Of a stretch of DNA of 64,000 nucleotides, positions 22,456 to 34,345 are shown piece by piece (the first letter of the stretch is position 1; every line of letters begins with the position of its first letter). The position numbers were made by a program, and so were the translations under genes. Source of the stretch: Saussurea involucrata (lineage: Eukaryota > Streptophyta > Magnoliopsida > Asterales > Asteraceae); NCBI GenBank assembly GCA_033807775.1, contig CM066314.1, positions 33,529,001-33,593,000 of the forward strand. Direction: 5' to 3'. The notes under the pieces are model-generated. The model saw nothing but the letters and a program-made list of their open reading frames with translations. It did no database searches and was not told the DNA's origin.

Positions 22456-25400
22456 ATGGCTGATCAACAACAACACCAAGGCGATCAACACCAAGAGGAA
22501 TTCATTGACGAAGCGGCCGACAACGCTTTAGTCTCACCCGATCACATCTCCGAAATCGAGGGCAACAATCACCACCTCGATGCTGCTGAATTCCAACCCC
22601 AACATCGTGTGGTCGTGGACATCCTCCTCGGCCATCCACTCCAACACGCACTAACGGTGACAACGGACGTCCCGGTTCTCTACTTACAGCAAGTATGGAA
22701 TACCATCTGAGTCGTCACCGGTGACATATCTCAAACGAGTGAAGCCACGATTGACCACTATTCGTTCGTTCTCACGCCAGCATCCTTCCGACAACTCTTG
22801 TCGTTACCTGAAGCCACTCATGGCGACCGAGCTACTTTTGATCCGGCCGTCGACGATGACACCCTCTGTGCCGATATTCGGGCCTTGGGGTACATCGACG
22901 ACCTCAATCGCCCGTCCGCCTTCAACCGTAAGTACCTGGCACCAATATGGTACACCCTCTTCACCATCCTGAACACGTGTCTATCCTCAAGGTGGAAAGG
23001 GATAGACCAGTGCACCGACAACTTCCTTCGCCTCGTCCATGTCATCATCTACAACCGCCACGTGGATTTTTCCACCATCATCTGGCATGAACTGGTGAAG
23101 AACATACGCGACAACGGTAGAACGAAAGAATGCAAGTTCATCCCGTATATTCAATTCCTGTAACTTGCTATCCGCCAGCACATGGACGCCAACCCAGACA
23201 TCCCTCGACGCGCCAATCACCCGGTATGTCAACCTTTTAGCCTCCATTATCTTGTTATTTGCAACCCATCCAACGCACAAGCCATGCGTATCCCGGAAGC
23301 CTTACTGGCATACGCGAATCCGCAAGCACCGAGTGTGATAGCGTATAGACAAGCTATAGGTTTAGGTACTCCTATGGTCCAGCCAGAGCCGGAGGGACCT
23401 TCCCAAAGAGCTAGGCCCGAGAGGCGTGAGGGTCCTAGAACTAGAGGCGGTAGAGTTCGGGTAGCTGGGGATCCCGGACGGGGTGTGTTGAGAGAACATA
23501 TTGTAAGGGGAACTGGAGAGGGCGATGCTGAGGGTTCTAATGCCAGTACAAGCCAATCCACCCGACCTTCCTCAAGCCATCCTTCCCGCCCATCTACAAG
23601 CAGACCACCTACTCCCCCACACACCACATCTACCACTCGCACCACCAACGACGTCGGACCGTCGACCACTCTACACGAGGTCCTGGTCATCAATGCCCCC
23701 TACTAGACCAAGACCCTGGAACCGACACCACTAAACCCATATCACCGCTCACCCAAATCGGCGCCTCGAATTCTGAAAGCACCAACTCCGACACGGAACG
23801 AGCCATCCGTCTATCCAAAATACCTGCCCGTATATGACGTTGCCCACCAATGATAGAGGAAACTCCATCCACCTCACCGACACCCTCCGACACCCCTATC
23901 CCCGAGCCTAATACGGGAGACATAAGGAGAGAGGGGGAGAATTAGTTGAAAATCTAGAACAAGTGAGGCGGAGAGAATGGAGATCTAAAAAGAATAATGA
24001 GAGATCGAGCCTACTCAATAGAGAGGAGAATGAGCGAAACCGAGCCTGATTCGCCCAGGTAGCCACATCTACTATCTCGTCTCATCCGTTGGGACGAGAT
24101 ATTGAAGAATTTGTCGTGGACCTAGCGACGCAATTGCACACCCTCCCTAGCCACTCAAACGACTCTCAACGGTTGTTTGTTTCATTTTCTCACGGGGACT
24201 TAGCACATAATCTATCGTTCTCTCACTCGGAGAGTTTCGATATTGAAAATAGAGAACAACTGCCCCCATTCTCGACTTCTTTCGTTGCACCATCGAGTCT
24301 AGAGCCACTTGACATATTATTAAATCCTTTGGCTAGGACACAGATCTCGACTGCTACTATTGGTGAATCAACTGAACCAATCGGAACATCCGTAGTAAGT
24401 CTGCCTTTGAGCGGATTACGAGGATCGGATGGAAATCCTACCATATCTACTATCACGCCAACTATGAACGTAGGTGGCACTTCTGTTGCTTCAATAGTTG
24501 TGACCTCAACGGGAAATCTATGTGATCCCGGTGTTACCTTACCCCGAATTTGTGTCAAGGGAATATTTGGACGGCGCCCTAAAGGCTATCCGGGAAGCAA
24601 TGACTCAGGAGTTCAAAATGGAACTAGACAAGGTCAGGAGTTTACTGAAGGGGAAGGAAAAAGTAGTTGAACCTGAAACCGCACCAACCCCTCCACCAGT
24701 AACCGTTCAACCATCTTACTCGGTGGATGATCTAAAGAATATGCTCCTCGCCCAACTACTCCAATGTACCAACGCTGATTCCTCAACCGAAACCGACCTC
24801 GTTTCTGTGCTCCGATCACAGGTAACCGCTCCACCTTCTTCGCTCAGTAACCGATTGAACCAACTTGACTCGACCCTGAAGGACGTTCAAAATGCCCTTT
24901 CAACTTTGTCCAACAGGGTCGCCTCACTCGAAGACACCTGTAAAAGTCAAGCTGGCGGAGTCAAACGCTCGCACGATGACCAGGATGATCCTAATCACCG
25001 TGAGGGGGAGAACAAGCGTCATAGATTAACCGAGTCCGAGCCAATCACCGTCGACACCACTCCAGCGGTTCAACCAGAACCATCAAATGTGGCACAATCA
25101 GAAGATCCGCCACAAACCCAGCTAAGTCTAGTCGACATGGTTGTCGATATGGACATATCAGATGAAGAAGACCCAACGGTTGAAAAGCCTGAGGGAGAAA
25201 ATCAAGCACTGATCGAATTTGCAGCTACGGAACGACCAGAGTTTGAAATGATAGATCTTGAATCAGAAGTAGACCCGGAAATCGAGAACGCATGGTACGA
25301 AAAAGTCGCCAGTGCAATTAACTCCGAGGTAAACCTGATCTTCCCGACCGAAGCTGATGACGATTTTTATTATGATCAGTTTCTTCTTCAGTCCATTCAG

Positions 25401-26216
25401 AGTACCCCTACATATGCCCAACTATTACCCGAGACTTCTACACCAGCACAACCGACATCTCCTCAGACTGATACAGCTCTAGTTCAACCACCACAACCTG
25501 TAAAATGGAGAAAATCATGATCATGATCCCCTTCCTAGAGGACTCCCTGAAGAAACTCTATGTATACAGGTTAAGACCACTTCATCCAACCTTCTGCCTC
25601 GGATTATCTAAGTTCGACGACGTCTACAAGAAGCAATACTATGAAAAGGTGTTTACCGGTCAGTCAGGTTCGAACAAAGCACAAGATAATCGAAGACACC
25701 AACATCAGGCCAGGCCGAATTCTGAAGATCTGGTACCCAGTCTTTACCATCAAAAGAGAAGATAGGAAATAATGGATATTTTCTAAAGCCGACTTCAAGA
25801 ATCTCAGACTCCACGCCATCCTTAAAGACCTCCGAACCCGAACAATCTGATCGCTCCACATTACTAAAGCCCTAGAAGCAGCAAAGCGATTCCTGAAATA
25901 TACGATAACCATGTCTTACATTACTGATTTTCAAATGGGAATCGAAAACAGGTCTAAAAAGATCAATCTGCTGAAACCTGATCAGAAAACTCCCGAATTG
26001 AAGATGTACCCGGTCAAGACTTTGCTGCTTGAACCAGAGTTCGAAATCATCTACATGAAAGAACAGAACAAAAAGAGGTTTCTCCGCTTCAGCCATGTCA
26101 ACCGATTTTGCAATGGAACATTGATGAAGGTCAGAGACTCCGTGAAAGACATCATTGCCAAGGAAGAACAGACGCCGAAGACAATTCTCGTAAGTCTTAA
26201 CGAGATAAAAGCCTGA
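22456..26216 (+). pseudogene. Accessory ORF downstream of pol (often called env-like)
   Basis: One frame runs from the ATG at 22456 to 23706 with stops at 22708 and 23161. It has a helical N-terminal domain (HALTVTTDVPVLYLQQVWNT, then a RKYLAPIWYTLFTILNTC-type stretch). Later parts shift frame: a Ser/Thr/Pro-rich segment (24089-24520), a 332-residue ORF (24522-25520) with a coiled coil (LNQLDSTLKDVQNALSTLSN) and a basic KRSHDDQ/NKRHR patch, and a C-terminal segment (25911-26213) with RFCNGTLMKVRDSVKDI. I see no signal peptide or membrane span, so the sequence does not support an envelope role. It resembles proteins common in Asteraceae Sirevirus-type elements. Function unknown. Confidence 0.75.
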
Positions 26217-26332
26217 GAAGCCTTGGAGATAGTTGAAGACCGTCTTGAGTTCCGCAAATCCATTCAAAGCTTTGAGATTCTTTTTGCACTCAGAAAGAGA
26301 TACGTTCCGAACTAGCATGACATTGAACTTCA

Positions 26333-26348
26333 ATTCAAAGGGAGAGAT
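26333..26348 (+). promoter_or_regulatory. Polypurine tract before the 3' LTR
   Basis: CAAAGGGAGAGAT immediately precedes the TGTTGGGAATAA start of the 3' LTR. Confidence 0.85.
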
Positions 26349-26643
26349 TGTTGGGAATAAATTTTATTTAATGGAAGTTCAAGGGTTAAAGTTGTATCTT
26401 TCTTAATTGGGCTTAATAAGTTAATGGGCCATGGGCCTCAGGCATTAGGCCTTAGTATAAATTGTTTTCTTAGCCTAGTTTTGTAGGTTGATTCATTCAT
26501 AACCATTGTAACCGTATACTGAAAAACTCTCTGAATGGTTTATCATATTGAATGAAAGAGATGGATGACAACTTGAAATCAAAACGTGTTTATTGATTAT
26601 TGTTCGTTGAATTCTACTTTATTGCACTAATCTGGGATCCACA
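26349..26643 (+). repeat. 3' LTR of the Sirevirus-like element
   Basis: 295 bp, with the same ends as the 5' LTR. It is followed directly by the GTCCG target duplication and the interrupted RNase H of the Tork element. Confidence 0.92.
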
Positions 26644-27960
26644 GTCCGGGAGCTGAAAGCCAAATTAGTTGCCAAATGGATGACACTCTCATTATCACAG
26701 AGAATGCATACGGAGGTTTTCTTGAAGCCCAAGTGATTTATCAGTTCTTTCAAATAGACCGCTTCCTTTACAGATTCAACTGCGTTAACAAGTTCAGCTT
26801 CTGTAGTCGACAATGCAACAATCGACTGTAACCCTGATCTCCAACTGACGGCTGTTCCACCCAAGGTAAATACATAACCGGATGTGAATCTCCAACCTAC
26901 TCGATCACCTGCATAGTCAAAATCACAATATCCAACATCTTCACAGTCTTTGTGTAAACCAAATATAAGACCATGTTTCTCAGTTCCCTTCAAATATCGG
27001 AATGTCGTTTTAACAGCTGCCTAATGTGATCAACCCGGATTCGCGAGAAACCAACTCACCACTCTGACACAATGTGCGAGATCAAGACGGGTACACACCA
27101 TGGCATACGTGAGACTCCCGACCGTACTAGCATATGGAACCTTTGACATTTCGGTCTTCTCCTTGTCGTCCTTCGGACAATCCTCACTCGTAATCTTGAT
27201 GTGCTTCGGTAGCAGAGGGCTAGACCTCTTGGCACCATCAAGATTGAATCGCTTCAGAATTTTCTGAATATACGCTCGTTGTGTCAACATGAATTCCTGT
27301 CCCGCACGATTTCCATGCCCAAAATCTTTTGCGCCACACCAAGATCCTTCATTTCGAATTCTGACTTTAACTTATCTTTCAAACGTTGGATCTCTGACCC
27401 GTCCTTGCAGGCAATAAGCATGTCAGCTACATAAAGAAGTAAGTAAGTGAAAATACCACCGCTTTGTCTATGGTAGACACAAGCATCCTTTTCACTGCGC
27501 TCAAATCCTAGAGTGAGCATAAACGAATCAAACTTCTTATACCATTGACGAGGCGATTGTTTAAGACCATAGAGGGACTTCTGGAGCTTACATACATATT
27601 CTGGTTTGCTGTCAGAAACGAAACCATCAGGTTGCTTCATATAGATAGTTTCCTCCAAGTCTCCGTGTAGGAAGGCGGTCTTCACATCTAGTTGTTCTAG
27701 CTCCAAATCATGAATAGCCACGATCGTTAAAAGAACACGAATTGATATATGTCTAATAACCGGAGCAAAAATAGCGTCATACTCGATACCTTTTCGTTAT
27801 GCAAAGTCTTTAGCAACGAGATGAGCCTTGTACCGATTGTCATCTTTGACTTTGAAAACCCACTTGGAACCAATAGCACGGCTGCCCTTCGACAACGAGC
27901 ATAAGTCTCAAGTGTTGTTCTTCGAGAGAGCTTCCATCTCTTCTTGCATGGATCCAAGCC
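26644..27960 (-). pseudogene. Reverse transcriptase and RNase H of the Tork-type element
   Basis: Read on the minus strand: RT motif A intact (LEQLDVKTAFLHGDLEE), then QPDGFVSDSK and LYGLKQSPRQWYKKF. The catalytic YVDD box is altered: it reads LYVADMLIA, because the Asp codon became Ala at 27425-27427. The frame shifts near 27290 and 27000. RNase H follows (GYCDFDYAGD, STTEAEL, LCDNESVIHLA) and ends abruptly at the nested element; its last part is at 12755-12901. RT would be inactive even if the frame were open. Confidence 0.9.
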
Positions 27961-28099
27961 ATTTCAAACTGTGGGTTGAGGCCAACGCCTCCTTTACATC
28001 AAGCGGATCTTCTTGCCCTACATGCAAAACAAACTCCAGCTAATCTATAAAACTCATGTTAGCAAAATCCTAATCTCCATACCTGTTAGGCAGACGAAT

Positions 28100-29770
28100 A
28101 GTCCTTTGACTACGCCTGGTAGATGCAATAACTGGGATTGTATCGTCTTGATCCACACCATCATTTAGAATCCCTTCTTCAGAATCACTAGTAGAAGTCA
28201 CTGGCGGAATGACTTCTTTAACAGTATCGGGTGATTCTTGAACACTATCAAGAACTGATGAACTGGGATTATTAGGACTGACTACCGACTCTGACTATTG
28301 ACTCCACATCATTGGCAGTAGGAGCAACAATAGTGACAACTTCTGGATTTTGAGAGGACTGAGGATCTGGTGACTTCGACATGACCGATTCATCAAACGT
28401 GACATATCGAGAATGAATCACCTTATGAGTCAAGGGGTTCCAGATTTGGTAACCCTTGATACCATCTGTATAGCCAAGCAAGAATCCTTTGGTGGCTTTA
28501 GGATCCCACTTGTCATGTCCTGAAAGATGAATGTAAACAGGACAACCAAATATACGTATGTATTTCAGAAAAATGTTTGTTTTACCTCTCCAAACCTCTT
28601 CTGGAATCTATCCCCCGATGGCCGAACAGGGTAACCTGTTAACAATGTGCACTGTAGTGTAAAGTGTTTTGGCCCAGAAAGATTTGGGGAACTCCGATGT
28701 CGACAACATACATTGGACCTTTTCAAGAAAAGTCCTATTTATCCTTTCGGCTGCCCCATTGGATTGAGGATCGCCTAGAGCGGTGTAATGACGGTGGATG
28801 CCTTTACACGAACAAAAGTCCCTGAGGTTACGACTAGTAAGTTCTCCACTGTTGTCAGATCTAAGCACTTTGAACTTCTTGCCAGTCTCGACCTCTACTA
28901 GTGCCAACCAAGTCTTACACGTATCGAAGACATCTGGCTTGAACTTTAACACATACACCCAAAGCTTGTGTGAGAAATAATTAATAAACGAAACAAAATA
29001 TTTACCTCTACTGAGGGACAGAGTATTGGATGGTCCCTAGACATCTGTATGAAGATAATCGAGGATTCCTTTAGTGTTGTGTTTTCCAACATCAAAAGAT
29101 ACATGCGTCTGCTTTCCTTTGACACATCCAGAACAAAACTCCAGGCTAGCGGGTACAGAGACTTTAATGAGCTTTCGCTTGCGCAAAATCTCCAAGTTCT
29201 TCTCAGATGTGTGGCCCAAACAAAGATGCCATAAGCGAGCAACATCGAGATTATGAGAAATATCGGCCACACATGATTCAGAAGAAATAGTCTCGCCAAT
29301 CAAATGGAAAAGATTTTTTTCCGCCCGTTCGCCTTTCATTACGATAATACTCCCTCTAGAGATGTGCAAAGTCCCGTCATCGATTCGAATGTTGTAGCCC
29401 AATTTGGACAGTTGTCTAACAGAGATCAAGGAACGAGTCATGGATGGAACAAATTTGACATTATTCAATGTCCGAATACACCCATCGAACATCTTGATCC
29501 ACACAGTACTGATACCCTGAGTGACACACGAAGTACTGTTTCGCATATAAATACTGTTACCTTCAACTTTTTCGAAGGTAGAGAAACAGTCCCGAAATGG
29601 TGTCATGTGGCAAGATGCACAAGTATCTAACACCCATCGCCTGCCACCTTGCGGTGGTGTAACTATGGCAGAGAAGCCAGCTTGCTCCTCGGCAGAGGTG
29701 TCCGCATTGTCTTTGTTTTTAAGACTCAGATAGTCCTTCACCCAATGACCTGGATTGTGGCAATAATTAC
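28100..29770 (-). pseudogene. Zinc knuckle, protease and integrase of the Tork-type element
   Basis: On the minus strand: a knuckle CNYCHNPGHWVKDY (last Cys replaced by Tyr), protease WVLDTCASCHM (usual DTGAS, Gly changed to Cys), the integrase finger (LWHLCLGHTSEKN, CSGCVKGKQ), then HTDV followed by a stop near 29037 where Trp is expected. The core continues at 28958-28608 with RSDNSGEL and NGAAERINRT, and the C-terminal GYTDGIKGYQIW segment lies at 28481-28272. All three catalytic acidic residues are present, but the frame is broken at least twice and the protease motif is altered. Confidence 0.86.
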
Positions 29771-29939
29771 AGTTGCCACGCGTCTTTGATTTCCCTCAAG
29801 AACCAGGTCGACGAGACGGAGAGCGCCCACGGTCTCTTCTTCTTGAAGACTGTTGATCGTCTCGGCCTCTGTTAGCAAATAGGCCTTAACTGTAATTGTT
29901 CTCTCTGTGATTGTTACCGATTCACATATGAATTCTTTG

Positions 29940-30572
29940 ATATTCAAAAATCATTCATGTTTTCACATCAGACAAAGAAAGAGTTTCTCTTCCATAAATA
30001 AAACTATTAGTGAATTGGGAATATTTCTCGGGAAGTGAATACAACAGGATCATAGCAAGTGCTTCTTCATCTTTTGCAAGATGCGCATCCGTTGCCTTCA
30101 ACTTCATGATGATGTCTTCGAATTCGGCCATGCACGCCTTAACTGTTGTGCCTGCCTTCATTTTGAAGAAGATACATGACCGCATCAGTAACAATCTGTT
30201 GGTCAAAGTTTTCTTGAGATATAAATTCTCAAGCTTGCTCCAAATACCTGCAGCTGTCTTTTCAGACACAATCTCAGATATAACATTATCTCCTATAGCC
30301 ATCTGCAAAGTAGTAAATGCCCATGCTTCCATTTCTTTAGCCTTAAGGTCAGACATATTTGGGTCTAACTCGTCTTTAGCAAATACTACGGGATGGACTT
30401 CATTTTTCCTAAGTGCCACGGATGTTGTGAACTGCCATTTTCCAAAGTCACCGTCCCCATTCTAAGTGTGTATACGAATCCCAACCCCGAACAAAGTAAA
30501 GGTACCTTCTTGGTACGGCTTTTGGGACTGGTTAGGGGGACTGGTACCAAAAGGGTTTTCTACTTCAGCCAT
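29940..30572 (-). pseudogene. Gag of the Tork-type element
   Basis: Minus-strand ATG at 30572 (MAEVENPFGTS). An in-frame TAG near 30464 interrupts the N-terminus. The body (30419-29955) is typical copia gag: EAWAFTTLQMAIGD, AAGIWSKLENLYLKK, LLLMRSCIFFKMKAGT, LLYSLPEKYSQF. It lies just after the primer-binding site and before the zinc knuckle, in the expected order. Confidence 0.85.
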
Positions 30573-30637
30573 AGAGTAAACAAAATGTGTAAACTGTTTA
30601 TGTATATTTTCTACACAAAACCAAATCTAGATTCGAA

Positions 30638-30651
30638 GCTCTGATATCAAT
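30638..30651 (-). promoter_or_regulatory. Primer-binding site of the Tork-type element
   Basis: The minus strand reads ATTGATATCAGAGC directly after the LTR end CCTAACA. It matches the initiator tRNA-Met site with one change (TGGTATC to TTGATATC region). Confidence 0.85.
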
Positions 30652-30925
30652 TGTTAGGAAAAATTTATCGTGAACAAAATACGAGAAGCTGACTAATGAT
30701 TTCTAAGGTCCCAAAACGAGTAGAAATCAAAGTGCACAATAAACCCAACAACAAATGCGGATAACAATAATCTAGATGTTACACAATAATTCTCTAACGT
30801 AGAAAAATTAACCCACACAATATAAATATAGATAAAAAAGATGAAAGCGTTAGTATCTATAAATATATATAGCGAGATATATATAAACGTATATATCAAC
30901 GATATATATATATAACGAGATAGGG
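30652..30925 (-). repeat. Right (5') LTR of the Tork-type element, interrupted
   Basis: Aligns with the first 280 bp or so of the left LTR, including the ATATATAGCGAG segment. Homology stops near 30925 where an unrelated GGGAGAGGTTCAAATGAG sequence starts. Confidence 0.8.
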
Positions 30926-31639
30926 AGAGGTTCAAATGAGAAGTGTTAAATATATGAGAAGTAAAGAAGTGATCATGGCCTTGGATTTAAATGATCAATT
31001 GTCAGAATTTAAAGAGCTAAATGTGTTACACGGGATAAATTCGGGCGCACAAATATAGGACGGTTAAGGGGTATTTTCGTAATATGCATATCTAAATCAA
31101 AATAGGGCGGCAACTGAATCATAACACTACACAAAACTACTCATTACGCTATTTCATCAAAAATTGTACGAAATTCTCGAGATAATACTCTCCAAAACGC
31201 TCATTCATCACCAAAAATTCAAAAAATCCACTCTCTGTTTGATCGTAAACCTAAAACAATAGCAAGAACTCGAAAGCATTCTACCTCAAGATGAACCAAC
31301 CAAAAATCCGATGAACGAAGAAAATCCGACTACAGAAGACGAAACATTGAGTACGATAGTTAAAGACGGTATTTATACATATTTTTTATAAAATGTTTGA
31401 ATGTTCATCATAAAACATCGTTCTATACAGTGAATCTATGTTTAACTACATGATGAAATGATTTAGAGAAATTTTAGGGTTTAACAAAGTTCATAAATGT
31501 TGTTTTGTTATTATATTACAGCGAAGAACACGGCTGGCTTGCCAAAACTTAAAATAAAGAGGAACAAAAAAGCAAAAACAAGTACATGTATATTCGTTCA
31601 TAACTGAATGCATGATAATTTTTTTAATATAGGGGTTTG

Positions 31640-32505
31640 AGATGAAAACATTCATATATGAATGTTGAATGTTTGTTGGTTTATTATGATACTTTTCAGT
31701 AGATCGAGGGTTTTGAGTTAAAAACATTCATATATGAATGTTAAATATCCGAAAGTTCATATATGAATGTTGAATATTAGATAGTTCATATGTGAATGTG
31801 TTGAATATTTTTCAGTAGATCTAGGGTTTTGAGATGAAAACATTCATATATGAATGTTCGAATATTCGAAAGTTCATATATGATGTTATATATTTGTTCA
31901 TTTATTAAGATACTTTTTAGTAGATCTAGGGTTTTCAATATTCGAAAGTTCATATATGAATGTTCAAATATGAACACGAAAGTTCATATATGAACGTTAA
32001 ATATTTGTTCTTTTATTAAGATACTTTTTAGTAGATCTAGGGTTTTGAATATTCGAAAGTTCATATATGAATGTTAAATATTTAAAAGTTCATATATGAA
32101 TGTTGATCATTTGAAAGTTCAAATATGAACTTTCGAAAGTTCATATATGAATGTTGAATATTTGAAAGTTCATATATGAACTTTCGAAAGTTCATATATG
32201 AATGTTGAATATTCGAAAGTTCATATATGAATGTTCAAATATGAACACTAAGGTTCATATATGAACGTTAAATATTTGTTCGTTTATTAAGATACTTTTT
32301 AGTAGATTTAAGGTTTTGAATATTCGAAAGTTCATATATGAATGTTCAAATATGAACACGAAAGTTCATATATGAATGTTCAAATATTCGAAAGTTCATA
32401 TATGAATGTTGAATATTTGAAAGTTCATATATGAATGTTGAATATTTGAAAGTTCATATATGAATGTTGAATATTCGAAAGTTCATATATGAATGTGTTG
32501 AATGT
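31640..32505. repeat. Dense array of the palindrome TTCATATATGAA
   Basis: The 12-bp perfect palindrome TTCATATATGAA and close variants recur every 20-40 bp, usually in AAAGTTCATATATGAATGTT(G)AATATT context. There are more than 20 copies here, inside an intron of the MULE-2 gene. Related copies fill 33890-34340 and 37655-37880, also between exons. Spacing is irregular and there are no unique spacers of fixed length. Confidence 0.85.
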
Positions 32506-33889
32506 TTGTTTATTGATTTGTTATTTATAATAGACGAAGATCAAGCAAAAACAGCAGATTAAGAAGCAACAACATCAGCCGCAAAAAACACAAATCAATC
32601 GAAAGACCCTCAACAAGGTAAAAATATATCTCTTAGTAATTTAAAATTTTCATAGATTCATTACATATAAAAACATTTGTTATTTAGGGTCAAAGACAAC
32701 CAAAACAAAGATAAAGCTAGTGACAAAGAAACAAGAGCAAACAAACCAACTTGCTTTATGTATGTAATCTATAATAAATAATGATAACAATTTATATTAT
32801 CATGTTGTTTTATTAATTATATTGACAAATGTCTATAAACAGATAAACAACCAGAGTCAAAGATAAAAGAAAAAAGAAAAAGAAGAATAGTTACAACTCT
32901 AATAGATGAAGACGACGACTTTGAGACTCCGGTACCAAAGCTAAGGAAAGCCAAGAAGGGGAAAGAGCAACAAAAACAAACTTTGCATATTATCAAAGTT
33001 AAAACATCTCTTAAACCACTTTATGAAGCAATTCAGCGTTAAGTAAAGAACAGAAAGAATGTGTAAAGAACATGGGTTTTGAAGATCTGTTAGAGATGAA
33101 GATGGATGGAATCCCTTCTAAGCTTGGATTTTTTGTCGTTGACTGCTTTAAAACTGATTCAATGGAGATGGTTGTTGGAGAACACAAACTCCAAGTAACC
33201 GAAGAATCAATTCACGATATGCTTGGTGTTCCTGCACAAGGAAAAAGCATATTTGAAGGCAAGTTTCTTGAAGATGACAATGAACTCTTGGTCAACTGGA
33301 GATCTTAATTTTCAAGTAAAATAGTCCGACCAACAAATGTTAAGCAAAAGATAATTGATATCAATGAAGTTGATTTCAACTTCAAGTTGAACTTCATTAC
33401 TCTTTTCTTCAATACAATGGCTGAAGAACAAAAGAGTGTCACCTGCAATCTGTTATAAATTACATACAACCAGAGACAGATATTTCAAAGATAAACTGGT
33501 GTTCATACATTAATGAATGTTTGAGAAGCAGCAAACAAGGTTGGGTGAGAGACTCTGACATGAGTTTCTATGTTGGATCTATCACATACTTGATTGTAAG
33601 TATTCTATAACATGTATGAATTGAAAATATATCTAACCATAATGTATTAACTGTTTTAATTGATTCTTATTTGCAGCTCATGTATGTTGATAACTTTAAA
33701 TGTGAAGCTGTCAATGTCAGCAGAGAAAGACCTTTGATAAAGATGTGGACTGCAGAAAGATTGAGAAGAAGAGAGGGATACGAGATTGAAGAAGGTGGTT
33801 TTTGAAGAGGAAAGCTGGTTGATGAAGCAGAGAAGATTACTGATGCACAAAAAGAAGTTGTAAGTATACTATAACATTCATATAAATTT

Positions 33890-34345
33890 AATGTTTATTT
33901 ATAAATTCATATATGAATCCTTAATATTTATATTTGAAGATTCATATTTAAATTCACATATGAATTGTGAAGTATTCATATATGAAAAATTTGTATATGA
34001 AGTATTCATTAATGAACACATAATATATATACTTCATAAACGAATTCCTATATGAAGTCTTCATATATGTAGTCTTCAGATATGAATTCATATATGTAGT
34101 TTTAAATATTTATATAATGAATTCATTAATGAATCCGGAATATTTATACTTCATATATGAAAGTTCATATATGAATTCATATATGAATCTTTTATACTTT
34201 ATGCTTCATATATGAATTCTTATATATGAATTCATATATGAAAGTTCATATATGAATCTTTAATACTTTATACTTCATATATGAATTCTTATATAGAATT
34301 CATATATAAATCCTATATACATCATATATGAATCCTTAATACTTT
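33890..34345. repeat. Second TTCATATATGAA-rich intron
   Basis: At least fifteen TTCATATATGAA or TTCATATATAAA-like palindromes between the exon ending near 33860 and the one starting near 34387. Confidence 0.8.

Larger units (their letters stand above)
12902..26643 (+). mobile_element. Sirevirus-like Ty1/copia element nested in the Tork element
   Basis: 13,742 bp. LTRs lie at 12902-13187 and 26349-26643, both starting TGTT(A/G)GGAATAAA and ending GGGATCCACA. The target duplication is GTCCG (12897-12901, 26644-26648). A primer-binding site follows the 5' LTR and a purine tract precedes the 3' LTR. Gene order is gag, protease, integrase, RT, RNase H, several GGGGAGC purine motifs, then a long accessory reading frame. 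That order, the large gag and the accessory ORF fit Sireviruses (SIRE/Maximus). LTRs of about 290 bp are short for that group. The LTRs differ at about a dozen sites plus one 8-bp indel. Stops and frameshifts make it non-functional. Confidence 0.9.
11621..30930 (-). mobile_element. Tork-type Ty1/copia element, split by a nested element
   Basis: Matching LTR segments start with TGTTAGGAAAAATTTATCGT at 11621 and 30652. Order on the minus strand is right LTR, primer-binding site (30638-30651), gag, protease, integrase, reverse transcriptase and RNase H, then left LTR. The RNase H frame runs from 26995 down to 26644, is cut by the plus-strand element at 12902-26643, and resumes at 12901-12755. 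Wording such as PYASTVGSLTYAMVCTR resembles Tnt1/Tork-lineage pol. The right LTR is itself interrupted near 30925 and its remainder is not in the window. The element is dead, with stops in gag and integrase, frameshifts, and altered protease and RT motifs. Confidence 0.88.

Noticed and set aside
23247..23693. 148-residue minus-strand ORF
   Set aside because: Antisense to the Ser/Pro/Thr-rich part of the accessory ORF. Low complexity makes both strands open.
22456..26216. Calling the accessory ORF an envelope gene
   Set aside because: No signal peptide, membrane segment or cleavage site is visible, and position after pol is not sufficient evidence.
31640..32505. CRISPR-like array
   Set aside because: The repeats are short AT palindromes with irregular spacing, and the spacers are themselves repetitive. 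The context is a plant intron.
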